64,000 nt of DNA. It comes from Anoplolepis gracilipes. Its lineage: Eukaryota > Arthropoda > Insecta > Hymenoptera > Formicidae. The stretch is from assembly GCF_047496725.1 (NCBI RefSeq), contig NC_132980.1, positions 1,803,001-1,867,000 of the forward strand. Direction: 5' to 3'. Both the position numbers and the translations under genes were made by a program. Shown piece after piece: positions 1-10,270 of this stretch (the stretch's first letter is position 1; each line of letters opens with the position of its first letter). Under the pieces are notes generated by a model. That model did not search any database and had not been told where the DNA came from. It saw only the letters and a list, made by a program, of their open reading frames with translations.

Positions 1-69
1 GAAAGGGCGAGGTAGCACGGGCCTTTCCCACTCGTGGGAACGGCTCACACATTAACTGCTAGAACGATA
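1..69 (+). mobile_element. 3' tail of an upstream R1-like LINE copy
   Basis: These bases match the last ~70 bases of the next element (about 5008-5076), including GGCTCACACATTAACTGC, with few differences. The 5' end of the next copy follows at once, so the two copies are joined head to tail. The rest of this copy lies outside the window. Confidence 0.75.
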
Positions 70-446
70 GTCCCCCTCGTGGGCACACCTTGACGTGGTG
101 AGGGGGCTCTAGTAACCGAAAGGTGAAGCCAACGTGCCCAAACAGCATTGCCACGAGTCGGTGTCAGCTTACTGAACGAATGGCTCCTATGTGGCAAGCG
201 CACTTCGTGCGTTGTTTGGACGGTCGAAGGCCGTCCTCCCTCCCTTTTTTTTTTTCCCTCCCAATTCTCATGCGGGTGCTCCCGCGGGATGAGGGTGCGG
301 AGCGGTGGATGCTCCTGCCGTGAAGCGTCCCTCAGTGGGGAAAAGTGGGAGCCGGTCGGGACCCTCGCCCGAAGGACTGGATGGGTGACTCAGTCACCCG
401 CCGGGCCAGAGGCGGGGACCACCCCGATCCCAGTGACTCCCACGTG

Positions 447-515
447 TGAGTGTGTGTGTGTGTGTGTGAGCGTGTTTACTAATTCTTTCTTTATTTTCAG
501 GAATTTTATTTTCAG
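447..515 (+). other. Intron-3'-end-like stretch in LINE 5' region
   Basis: A GT-rich run is followed by a branch-point-like TTTACTAATTC, a pyrimidine tract and TTTTCAG at about 500, with a second TTTTCAG at about 515. It looks like a splice acceptor within the 5' region of the R1-like element. Use as a real splice site is not shown. Confidence 0.25.
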
Positions 516-1369
516 GTACAATCGGGTTTTGGATGTTGCCGTCTGTGGCTTCGTCGGCTTGGGCGGTCGTTAGGTCGCGGTCGCTTTCGTCGAGGTCGGG
601 CCCACATAACGTCTAAAGACTAAGGTGTTAGGAACCGTGCTTAGGGTCTGCATGATCGCGTAGACGTAAAATGTCGCGGTCGCGAACGGTCCGTCCCGGG
701 GTACCTGCCGTCCTCCCGGAGTATCTAGGCTTGGCGGCGTAAAGGTGGCTCTACGTCGCTCGACCACCCCTTCCACCGTACTCGTGGGAATCACAATGAA
801 ATTCGCAAATAAAATCTTTGACGTGGTGAGGAGGAGTGCCCGCCTGGCCGACCGCTTCCGGTCTGGCGCGGCCGCGAGTAGGGAAGCGCGGGGTGTCTCC
901 GTCGTTGAGTCGCGGGTCTGCTCGACCGCGTGCTCGGTGGCGGCCTCCGCCTCCTCGAGAGCGCCTCACCGAGCTGTGCGCGGACGGGCCCGTGACACAA
1001 TACGCGATGGCGCACAGCCCCGGGATTGCGGCCTTCCTGCCGCTAGAACCGCGTTAGTGAATCGCGAAGCAACCGGGATTATAGCCGCGTACGTCGTATT
1101 AGAGCGTTGTTTCATTGCTACGATTAGGTCGGCGTCGGTCAATCTAGCGCGAGAATCGGAGACCGGCGTCAAACAAATAGCGCGCGAGATAGATAGGCCT
1201 GCGATTAGGCCCGCGATTAGATCCGCGCTTAGATCCGCGAACATTGCGACAACGGTGCGAAACGGTTAGATTCGCGGACCCAACCCCACCCCACACAGCG
1301 AGTGGCCCGGCGCCACAGGAATTAGGTAGGATAAGCTCTAGCTTAGGTAGTGCGTCCACGGGTGTTAGG

Positions 1370-4300
1370 ATGCTGCAGCTGAACATGCGACGTTCGGCTG
1401 TAGTAACGGGTGAGGTACGTCAACTCGTAGTCGAAAAGCGATTTGACGTCTTATTATTGCAGGAACCACACGTCGGGAAGCAGGGTTCGGGTTACACGGT
1501 CGTAGGATTAGGCATAGGGATGAAGGTTGCCGCAGTGCGCTCACAACGTCCGTGGGCAGCAGTGGTAATCTGCAATCCCAATTTCGATACGGTTTTCGTC
1601 TCGCAGCTTAGCACTACGCATTGTGTCTGCGTGGAAGTGCGGGCCCCCAGCTTCTCCTTCTACGTTGTCTCGTGCTACTTCCAGTACAGCGACGAGATTG
1701 AGAAGTACCTCAGCCACCTCGAAACGGTGCTTCGTTCACTGAGGGGGGAGAGAATTATTATAGGTGTAGACGCCAATGCTCGATCGTCACTCTGGGGTCC
1801 CCAAGAGACAGACGATAGAGGTGCCAGATTCGAGGACCTCATCAGGGCATTTGGCATGTCAGTGGTCAACGATGCTGGACAGCCGCCCACCTTTTGGACG
1901 ACAAGGGGTTCGTCATTCATCGACGTAACCCTGATGTCGCCCTCCATGAACAAGTTCATCTGTGACTGGAAGGTAAGGTGTGACTGGACCACCAGTGACC
2001 ACAGGGCCGTGGACATAAGATTGAGATTGCCGAAAGAGTCAGGTGCCGATCGGGGCGCTGGGAACACGAGGTTCGACACAAGTCGGGCCGACTGGGAACG
2101 GTTCTCTGTCACCCTGACAGATCTTTCAAGATCGCAACTGGAGGCTATCGATCTGTGCTCCACAATAGAAGTAGAGAAAATGGCAGAAACGCTCACAGTG
2201 GTGCTCACGGAGACCTGTGCTGCGTCAATGCCCAGGAAGCGCAAATTTAGGAAGTCCAACCCGTGGTGGACAAAAAAACTAACTATAGTTAAGAAAAAGG
2301 TATATAGGCTGCGCCGTGCCCTTCAGGGAGGGCGAGAGGACCCTACTTACCTCCGGGTGCTGCTGGAGTATCGTTCTTCACAAAGGCAGTACTGTAGGGG
2401 GGTGAGGCGGGCGAAACTCGCGAGCTGGCGGAAGTTCGTCACATCGCACGGCAACCGGGAGCCCTGGGGCTTCGTTTACAAGCAACAGGCGAGCAAACTC
2501 CAGGTTGAGGGGGTGCTAAGCACACTCCGGTGTGGCGAATATTCCACAAAGTCACTAGGGGAGACCGCTAGTTACCTCCTGGATGTGCACATCCCAGATG
2601 ACCGGGAGATAGAAGACACGCTCGAACAGCGTGAAATTAGAAACGCATGCAGGGTCGCTCCCGATACAGCCGACGCCTCTTTCTTCACGGAGGCGGAAAT
2701 GGCTCGCGCGGTGAAGACTTTTAAAAACAATAAAGCTCCGGGTTTAGATCTAGTCGAGGTCGCCATACTCAAGGCGGCCTGTAAAATAATCCCCGGTCAG
2801 TTAGTTAGGCTTTTTAACGGGTGTCTCCAGTGGGGCGTCTTTCCTTCTGTCTGGAAGGAGGGTTCACTCCGAATCCTCCTGAAAGGCGAAGACAAGGACG
2901 AGAGAGACCCGAAATCCTACAGACCCATTTGTCTCCTCTCCGTAGTAGGAAAACTTTTCGAGAAGCTTATAAAAGCTCGTCTGCTAGACGCGTCAATGGC
3001 ACCGGAAAAGGTCTCCGATCGACAGTTCGGGTTCATGCCCGGAAGGTCGACGGAGGAAGCTGTCGTGGAGTTGCGACGGATGGTCTCTGCCTCCGAAAGG
3101 AGGTACGCCATTGCGCTTCTCTTTGACATTTCCGGGGCTTTTGACAATGTCTGATGGCCCCTTGTGTTAGATAGTCTTAAGAAACGGTCCGCGTAATATC
3201 TTCGAAGTACTCCGGAGTTACTTCAGCGATCGAAGTGTAAAAATCTCTCTTAGCTCCGCGGAAGTGTCCAAGCGGGCCGAGAGGGGATGCCCTCAGGGTT
3301 CCGTTCTGGGCCCGGCCTGCTGGAACCTCATGTTTGATGGCCTATTGAGAGTACTGGAAGACGTGATTCCAGATAGATTCGCCGCGTACGCGGACGACCT
3401 CGTGGTCGTCATAAACGGAAACTCGCGAAGGGAACTCGAGACAGAAGGCCAACGTGTAGTTAACATAATAACAGAATGGTGTAGGTCCGCGAAACTTCAG
3501 ATTTCCGAGCGTAAAACTGAAGCCATCATTCTGAAATCTGACGCGATTGCGAGAAACCCGATAGGTAGACGGGGAGGAGCACGACCGGATAGGAAGCGAA
3601 AAACAAACAAGAAAACCGTCGACTTTGAGAACAGACCGCCAATTATTAAAATCGGTGAAACGAAAATAGGATTTAAGCGAACGGTTAGGTATCTTGGCGT
3701 CTATTTGGATAAAAATTTAAAGGTTAGATCGCACTGCGAATATTTAAACAGCAAAGTCGGGCCGCTGTTCGAGAAATTAGGTAAAGTAGCGAGAGCCCAG
3801 TAGGGCCTGCGTTTTAGGACACTCTCCACAATCTACCGGGGCGTGTTCGCACCGACAGTGGCTTATGCCGCTGCGGGGTGGGCCGACCTGTGTACGGAGA
3901 GAGATATTAGAATTCTGAAAGCCTTGCAGCGTCGAGTCTTAATTTCAATGACTGGCGCATACCGCACGGCCTCGTGGAAATCACTTTGCGTCGTCGGAGG
4001 AGCGACTCCTGTAGATATAGTTCTTCGCGAAGGCGCCGCGCGTTATAATGTTAGGTCGGGAAAAGACGCCAAGATCGGTAATATTGAGATCCCCGCCGGA
4101 ACCGAAAGAAAAACCGCGATCGTAAGAATTAAAAACGAGGCGATAAATATGTGGCAGACCCGATGGAACTCTTCAAGTAAGGGTCGTACCACGTTCGCCT
4201 TCTTTAGGGACGTGCGAGATAGACTAGCCGCGCGTTCGTTAGAAATAAATCATTGGAGCACACAGGTCCTCACTGGACACGGAGATTTTAGGGAAAGACT

Positions 4301-4544
4301 CGCGTCGTTAGATCTCGTGGAAAGTGAAGTGTGCATTTGCGGAGGTGGAGTTGACTCAGTTCAGCACTTCTTGCTGGAATGTCCCCTCTTTGACGCGCAG
4401 AGAGAGATCCTGCGAAGCGTCGTACCGGAAGGTGAATGGCAATGGCCGGATGTGGCACGCTTCTTCGTGTCAAGCCCAGAGGCCCTTTCCGTGTTCACCG
4501 ATTTTTGCCAAGAATCCCTCTGGCTAAAGGGATACGAATCGTAG
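1370..4544 (+). pseudogene. R1-like ORF2: endonuclease and reverse transcriptase
   Basis: The ORF2 polyprotein nicks the target DNA and copies element RNA into it. The open frame begins at 1244; ATG 1370 fits the start of the endonuclease domain. Endonuclease motifs are LLLQEPHVGK, GVDANARSSLWG and SDHRAVDI. Reverse transcriptase motifs include NKAPGLD, YRPICLLSVVGKLFEKLI, PQGSVLGP (about 3290) and the catalytic AYADD (about 3385). The C-terminus has CICGGG...HFLLEC, the terminal zinc motif (about 4333-4383). Breaks are a TGA at 3152-3154, a frameshift near 3196 and a TAG at 3801-3803. The TAG falls after ARAQ, where a related copy at 33872 has a TGA. Translation ends at 4542-4544. The full reading is about 1,050 codons, normal for R1-type ORF2. 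Confidence 0.85.
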
Positions 4545-5076
4545 GTTATATATTAGGTAGGCGCGTTGTTCAACCGAAGAGGTCGGAGCCTTCGGGTATG
4601 GGGTGTGACCCCGTAATCTTCTCGGGACAACCACGCTCTCGAGCAGCGTTCGCGTCGCGTTAGATGAAATTAGGTAGGACTCCATTTACCTTGATACGCC
4701 TACCTATCCCACTATTCCCTCCGCCCGACAGGGTCAGAAGCGTTCATCCAGGTCGGGATGCAAATGGACAGGCCTCCCCGTGGTCCCCGTGGGCACGACG
4801 GATAAGATAGCGGGGTGAAGGAGTCAGATAGTGGCGAATGCCAGCCGGCGGAGTTTATGTCACCCTAAGGAAGGAAGGATGGGCTTATTCGTCGTGGCCA
4901 AACTGTCCATCCTGCACAAACGAACCAGCAGGCGCTACTGGATTTTTCCATCACCCGTCTCGGGGCGGTTCCGATAGACAGTGGATGTAAAAATGTGGCG
5001 TATGCCTGAAAGGGCGAGGTAGCACGGGCCTTTCCCATTCGTGGAAACGGCTCACACATTAACTGCTAGAACGATA

Positions 5077-5604
5077 ATTTACACTTCTTATAATTTCACG
5101 TAAGCTCTTAGTTCGTGACTTTGATAATCATGTCTATTTCCAAAATCACGCTATTTCTTTGCAGTGTCAGATTATACATATTCCTATATTTTTAAATTAG
5201 GATAAAGAGACTTGTAAACTATGTATAACTTACATCACACAACACAATGTTCGGTTACAGTATGCTTGTCCAATCACGAAATCAATGTCGAATACACATG
5301 CCGAATGACACTGCACACGAGCTGAAGATCATGCATTGTCATGCAGTCGCACGCTCGCTTCACTTGTTTTGCTTTACGCGCACTCGGTATGCGCACCGGG
5401 AGAACAAAGAGAAGCTTCAGATAAGCTCGAAGAAACATAGATTCTGATTGACTACAATAATCACATACTAAATGTAAAATTATATTTTTCAATTGTAATT
5501 TTACATAAAATTGTTTCTTTGTTGGTACGTTGTGAAAATACCGTTTAGTTGAAAATTACTAGTTATTTTTACATAAAAATAGTATTTTCATCTATATTTT
5601 ACTA
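5077..5604. other. No gene seen
   Basis: AT-rich sequence between the LINE and the piggyBac end. Short open frames here have no recognisable motif and no splice context. Confidence 0.5.
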
Positions 5605-5935
5605 TTAACTCCTTGACTGGCACGAATATAAGCACCAACTGTGCCAAAAATGGCAAGACATAAATAATGTTCAATTGTTCTGAAAGTTTTTCTTCATCTT
5701 TTGTATTGGTTAATAACATGTTTTCATGATTTTAGAGTGCGCCATGGGAAGGCTATAGCGGTAAAATTTTACTTCAATATTTTTTAGTTCTTGAATTTTT
5801 TATTTTTTTATTTAACTTTTAAAGTTTCTGTTTTTTCTGTTTCAATTTATATTTATAAAAATATATATAGTTATACTTATAACAATATGTTTTATACTTC
5901 TACAAATTCTAATGATAGCAGAAAATTTACTTACT

Positions 5936-8090
5936 TTAGCCAGAATGAAATTTAGGAAAACAATTCTGACACAAAGATACATTACCGCATTGTTTACACA
6001 TTAGCCTTTCTTTTGCCCTTAGATTGGCAGTGAAAACATCGCTTTCCCTTTAAAGTGCTAATAAAACTCGGACAATGTGCAATCAGTCTCTCTTGCACAT
6101 TTAGAAGAGGACCGGAATAATTTTCGCGCGTATGTGTGAACTTTGGTTCAGAATGTTTTTTCAAAAGATTTGTAACTAATGTTATTCGAAATTGTTTGTT
6201 TTATTTTTAAATTAGGATAAAGAGACTTGTAAACAACATATGCATTATAAATTGACATATCTATGAGATGATAGAATATCTTATGATACCATTTAACGGA
6301 TTTGCGTAACAATTCATAGGGATAAATCATCTGATCTAATAAATCGATTCCGCCCATTTGATGATTGTAAGAACAAACTACATTTGGTTTCATGATAGTT
6401 TCGCCAGTAACTCTGTTTATTTTATTAGTATTGACCATTACGGAATAGTCTACAGTAGAAAGTAAACTGACAATTTTTTTATCTTTCCAAATAAGTAAAG
6501 ATATTTTAGACGTGTGGAACACTTGCATTTCACTTTCATTTTCTTCGTTTCTACTTTTGACATATATTTTCAAGTTAATCTTACAGTTCCACAAGTGTTA
6601 ACTTTTTCGTCAAGAAGTTGTTTGAATAATACAGGCGATGTGTACCAGTTGTCGACATCTAAAGTACGGCCCTGTCCAGCAAGATCATCAAGCAATTGTT
6701 TTACGACTGCACCTGATACGCCAATTGTTTTGCTCACTATAGATTGAGCGTCTTATTTTCCAGTATAAATGTAGCAATTATAAATGTACCCGGTTCTACA
6801 TTCGCTTAGTTTGTACAATTTAAGTCCAAAACGAACTCGTTTATTTAAAATGCACTGTTTAAAACTGAGACAGCCTTTAAATTTTATAAGCGATTCGTCT
6901 ATGCAGATGTTTTTCGCTGGTCTGTAAACAGTTTTAAAACGATCTACTAAATATTCTAATAATGGTCGAATCTTTTGTATTTTGTCTGCTGATTGGACAT
7001 TTTCTGTGAAATGAATGGTATGTAAAATACTCTGAAATCTTCGTAAACTCATAATTTTTCCAAAAATTGGAGTTTCTAATATAGGATTTGTAGACCAATA
7101 AGATTCGATGGATGGCTTCTTTACAATGCCCATAAGAATAACTAACGCTATGTAAGTATAACACTCGTTTACAGATAGTAATGTCCAATCTAGAATTCTT
7201 GAACGTTTTTTTAATCTTCCAGAATAACGCAGAGTTTAAAGCTTTTCTTCGTGATAAATAGTAGTTTGCAGATCATGTCAATTAGGTCTTTAGTAAAGAA
7301 TAGTTTAAAAATCTGAGCAGGTGTGCTATCCTCATTCACATCAATATCTGGCTGAATGTCAGCCTTGGTCAGTAAAAGGATATATTTTTGGTGTAAATAT
7401 TCCATCTTTACTCCATGTGAAGTCTTTTATATAATTGTCCCATCTAACTGCGAGTGATACGTCATCTTCATCAACATTATTGAACTCTAAAGATTTTTTT
7501 CTATTCACAAAAAAAAAGATTATTCTTGTCTTGGCAATATCCTTAGTGTCAAAATGAAAATTTTGAAATATTATATTGCGTTAAACAAAGAAAATTTGCT
7601 TAAAATGAAAATATTTTATATAGTTCAAACAAGATATTTACGTCATTTAAGAATAATTTTCTTAAATGAAGAGAAAAAAATGTTGCATATATAGAAAATA
7701 ACACTTGTTTAAATTGAAAATTATATATAGTTTTCTTAGAATAAAATTAAGTATTATATTCTTGAGATAACAATTATAATATTGAAATAAAACTATAATA
7801 TTGTTGAAATTTAAATTTGTCAAATTTTTTTTAAGATTTCAATTTGTTGCATATATGAAACACGTTCATTTGAATATAAGTTTTGATTTGACACTTTTTT
7901 TCTGTGTTTTCATTTTCATTATGCTCTGTATTTTCGATGTCGCTTTCTCCAAGCAACCATTCATCAACATCATCACTATCAACTTCAGTATCAGATTCAT
8001 CATTTGAAGAATCTATTTCTATTTCTATTATCTTTCTTTTAGATCGTAATATTTTGCGTTTAAATCAGACTTTATTACTACTTTGATAAA
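5936..8090 (-). pseudogene. piggyBac-like transposase, frameshifted
   Basis: A DDE_Tnp_1_7 family transposase read across several frames. The N-terminus (about 8080-7860) is acidic, with Ser/Asp/Glu runs. The core holds the three expected Asp contexts: CIDESLIKFKG (about 6900), DNWYTSPVLFKQ (about 6650) and HQMGGIDLLDQM (about 6340). A WYHKIFYHLIDMSIYNAYVVYK-like segment follows at about 6270. The C-terminal zinc finger (CFHC at about 6045, then CKQC and CQNC, ending at TAA 5936) needs a frameshift near 5998. Several other frame changes, for example near 6600-6750 and 7133-7211, make it non-functional as it stands. It could have moved only while these frames were intact. Confidence 0.85.
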
Positions 8091-8888
8091 TTTATGACAA
8101 ACTAGACAGAAAACTATCTATACAAGTGCGTGCTAAGTTACACAAATAAATGCAAAATATAGCATTATAATAATACATGTGCCAGTTTTACGTCCAGTTC
8201 AACTTAAAAGAAGGAAGAGTCAATGTGGAGCGTGACCTACTTACCTTGAAACTCGAGATCCTGATAAGAGTCTCGAGGTCGAATGAACGTACGAATCATA
8301 AACTAAGTCAGCGATCACTCGAATCGTTATTACTTATTTAATTTGGTTGTTCATTCAATAGTCCCTTTTTAGTAAGAGAATTTAATCTCTTTTACACGGG
8401 ATGGGACCTTGTGCGATTTCGGAATGAGGAAATAATATCAGGAAATTATTTATTTGAATAAACAATTGATTTATTAATTTAAAATTTTAATATCCATTTA
8501 TTTATAATTTCATTCAAAATTTAAATAAAAAATGATTTTGAAATTAAAATAATATATAAATAAGACAGTTAATAAAAATAACAAATTTAATTAAATTAAT
8601 AATAATTATAATTAAATATGAATGTGTATGTATGGATGTGTGATTACAATAATTGAAAGGTCATCAATCAGAAATTTGGAAAGGAAATATCGGGTTTGTT
8701 TTCTGATTGGAAATTTACAATAATAAATTAGGGATGATTTATTTAAAGGAAAATTTTTTTAAAAGGAATACTATGATTCCAAAAATACAATGGTAGAAGG
8801 AGGGAACTTCTTCCAAAGGGCCTGGATGGGAACAGCGAGTGGAAAACGGCGCCCAGGAAGAAACCAAGGGATAATTGTTTCAGAAGGA

Positions 8889-9602
8889 CTAGAAGGACGA
8901 AAGAATATTAAAAAATTCTTGATGATCTATAGGACCGGGGCCTACTCGAAAAGGAATTAATTCTTTAATCATAGGGAATTGAGATAAGAAATAATTTAAG
9001 AGAGTTTCTTTAGATGTTTCTTTTGATTTAGGATTTGGTTGAGGAGAAAAATTAAGTTGATGGGTTTCAAATTCTGAAGATTGATCTTCAGATTCTTTTT
9101 CTAAATTAAGGAATTCTTTTTGAAAATTATTTGGTTGATTATCAATATGGGATGAATTTTGGGAATAAGGAGAAGAAGGAGGTGAATCATCTAAAATTAT
9201 TATTGAAGGAGTAGGAAAAGGAGATCTAATAGAAGATTGTGAAATAAAAGAAGGAGAGAGTGATTTAAATGAAGATTCTGGAGAATAGTCAGAAAGAAGA
9301 TGGGGAGAAAGTGTTTGAAAGGAAGATTTAGAATTTATCAAAGGAGAAAGAGGAGGTGAGGATGGTGGGGAATTTGATTGAGATGAATTTGAAGGAGGAA
9401 AAAGTTGTATATGTTCGTGAATTAAGTCTTCTAATCTAAATAGCGTAATTTGTGGTAAATATTTTGTTAGATTAATATTATTATTGTTTATTCTAAAATT
9501 AGGATCGACGGCCGCCCTCGCCAAGACCTTTCTTGCCCATTTATTCCGACGGTTTCTAATTCTTTTGGCCCATTTTTTGGCACTTTTTGTTTTGGATTCC
9601 AC
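8889..9602 (-). CDS. Unknown Ser/Pro-rich protein with arginine-rich N-terminus
   Basis: An uninterrupted 237-codon frame that I do not recognise. Residues ~5-30 are very basic, with KKWAKRIRNRRNKWARKV, like a nuclear-targeting or RNA-binding arginine-rich motif. Residues ~35-65 form a possible helical segment, including ITLFRLEDLIHEHIQLF. Residues ~70-150 are Ser/Pro-rich with many SP pairs, possible phosphorylation sites. Residues ~150-205 are acidic and polar, and the tail is hydrophobic (FPMIKELIPF). No membrane segment or enzyme motif is visible. It lies ~1 kb downstream of a possible TATA box and ~145 bp upstream of an AATAAA, all within one LTR-like element. It could be an accessory protein of the element, a captured gene, or a chance frame. 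The open length in AT-rich DNA and the ordered composition argue against chance. Confidence 0.5.
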   Translation of the reverse strand: MESKTKSAKKWAKRIRNRRNKWARKVLARAAVDPNFRINNNNINLTKYLPQITLFRLEDLIHEHIQLFPPSNSSQSNSPPSSPPLSPLINSKSSFQTLSPHLLSDYSPESSFKSLSPSFISQSSIRSPFPTPSIIILDDSPPSSPYSQNSSHIDNQPNNFQKEFLNLEKESEDQSSEFETHQLNFSPQPNPKSKETSKETLLNYFLSQFPMIKELIPFRVGPGPIDHQEFFNILSSF

Positions 9603-9744
9603 TAAGAAATCCAGTAATTTGTTAGTAAAAAAAAATAATAAAGGAGAAACAGTTTCTTATAAAAGTATTGTTAAAAATTAAATGAAATAAACAAAATTGA
9701 TTTAACATAAAAAAGGTTATATGAAACTATAAATAAAGGAATAT

Positions 9745-10270
9745 ATTGTCAATCCAATCGGTAGTGATTGTGGATCCTCACATAAAGTGTGAACCGAACG
9801 CAAATCACACCACTCTTCTCTCAATAGAAATTAAAGGAGAGGAATTAATATTAATTAAATAGGAGGATTGATATAAAATAAAAATGGAACCTATGTGAAT
9901 CTAATCGGTAGTGACTGTGGATCCTCACATAAAGTGTGAATCAAACGCAAATCACCTGTCTTCTCTCAATAGTCATTAAAGGAAAGGAATTAATATTAAT
10001 TAAAGAGGAGAATTGAAATAAAATAAAAATGGAACCTATTGTGGATCCAATCAGTAATGATTGTGGATCCTCACATAAAATGTGAATCAAACGCAAATCA
10101 CACCTCTCTTCTCTCAATAGTCATTAAAGGAAAGGAACTAATATTAATTAAATAGGAAGATTGAAATAAAATAAAAATGGAAGCTATTGTGAATCCAATC
10201 GGTAGTGACTGTGGATCCTCACATAAAGTGTGAATCAAACCCAAATCACACCTCTCTTTTCTCAGTAGTA
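9745..10270 (-). repeat. Four tandem copies of a ~147-bp unit
   Basis: The landmark TGGATCCTCACATAAA recurs at about 9771, 9918, 10064 and 10212, spacings of 147, 146 and 148. Each unit also holds AATCACACCTCTCTTCTCTC-like sequence and an AATAAAAATGGA block. The last copy is partial. The array lies inside the LTR-like element, upstream of its ORF in the inferred direction. Confidence 0.9.

Larger units (their letters stand above)
70..5076 (+). mobile_element. R1-clade-like non-LTR retrotransposon, near full length
   Basis: A long element with a GC-rich 5' region (70-1369), one broken ORF2 (1370-4544) and a ~530-bp 3' region that ends in the same sequence as bases 1-69. The order apurinic endonuclease, reverse transcriptase, then a terminal C-C-H-C zinc motif is typical of the R1 clade. 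No ORF1 with zinc knuckles is visible in the 1.3 kb before ORF2, which is short for the clade, so ORF1 may be deleted or too decayed to see. No poly(A) tail is present. Relatives lie at 32604-34987 on the other strand. Confidence 0.8.

Noticed and set aside
148..573. 141-codon frame in the 5' region of the first LINE
   Set aside because: Runs through a GT repeat (CVCVCV) and has no ORF1-like motif.
745..1269. 174-codon frame considered as LINE ORF1
   Set aside because: Ala/Arg/Ser-rich with no zinc knuckles and shorter than known ORF1 proteins. Kept only as a possible remnant in the element description.
1244..1380. TTAGG telomeric repeats near the LINE
   Set aside because: Several GTTAGG/TTAGGTA words occur but not in tandem, so there is no evidence of a telomeric target.
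1675..2259. 194-codon minus-strand frame opposite ORF2
   Set aside because: Antisense shadow of the endonuclease coding region.
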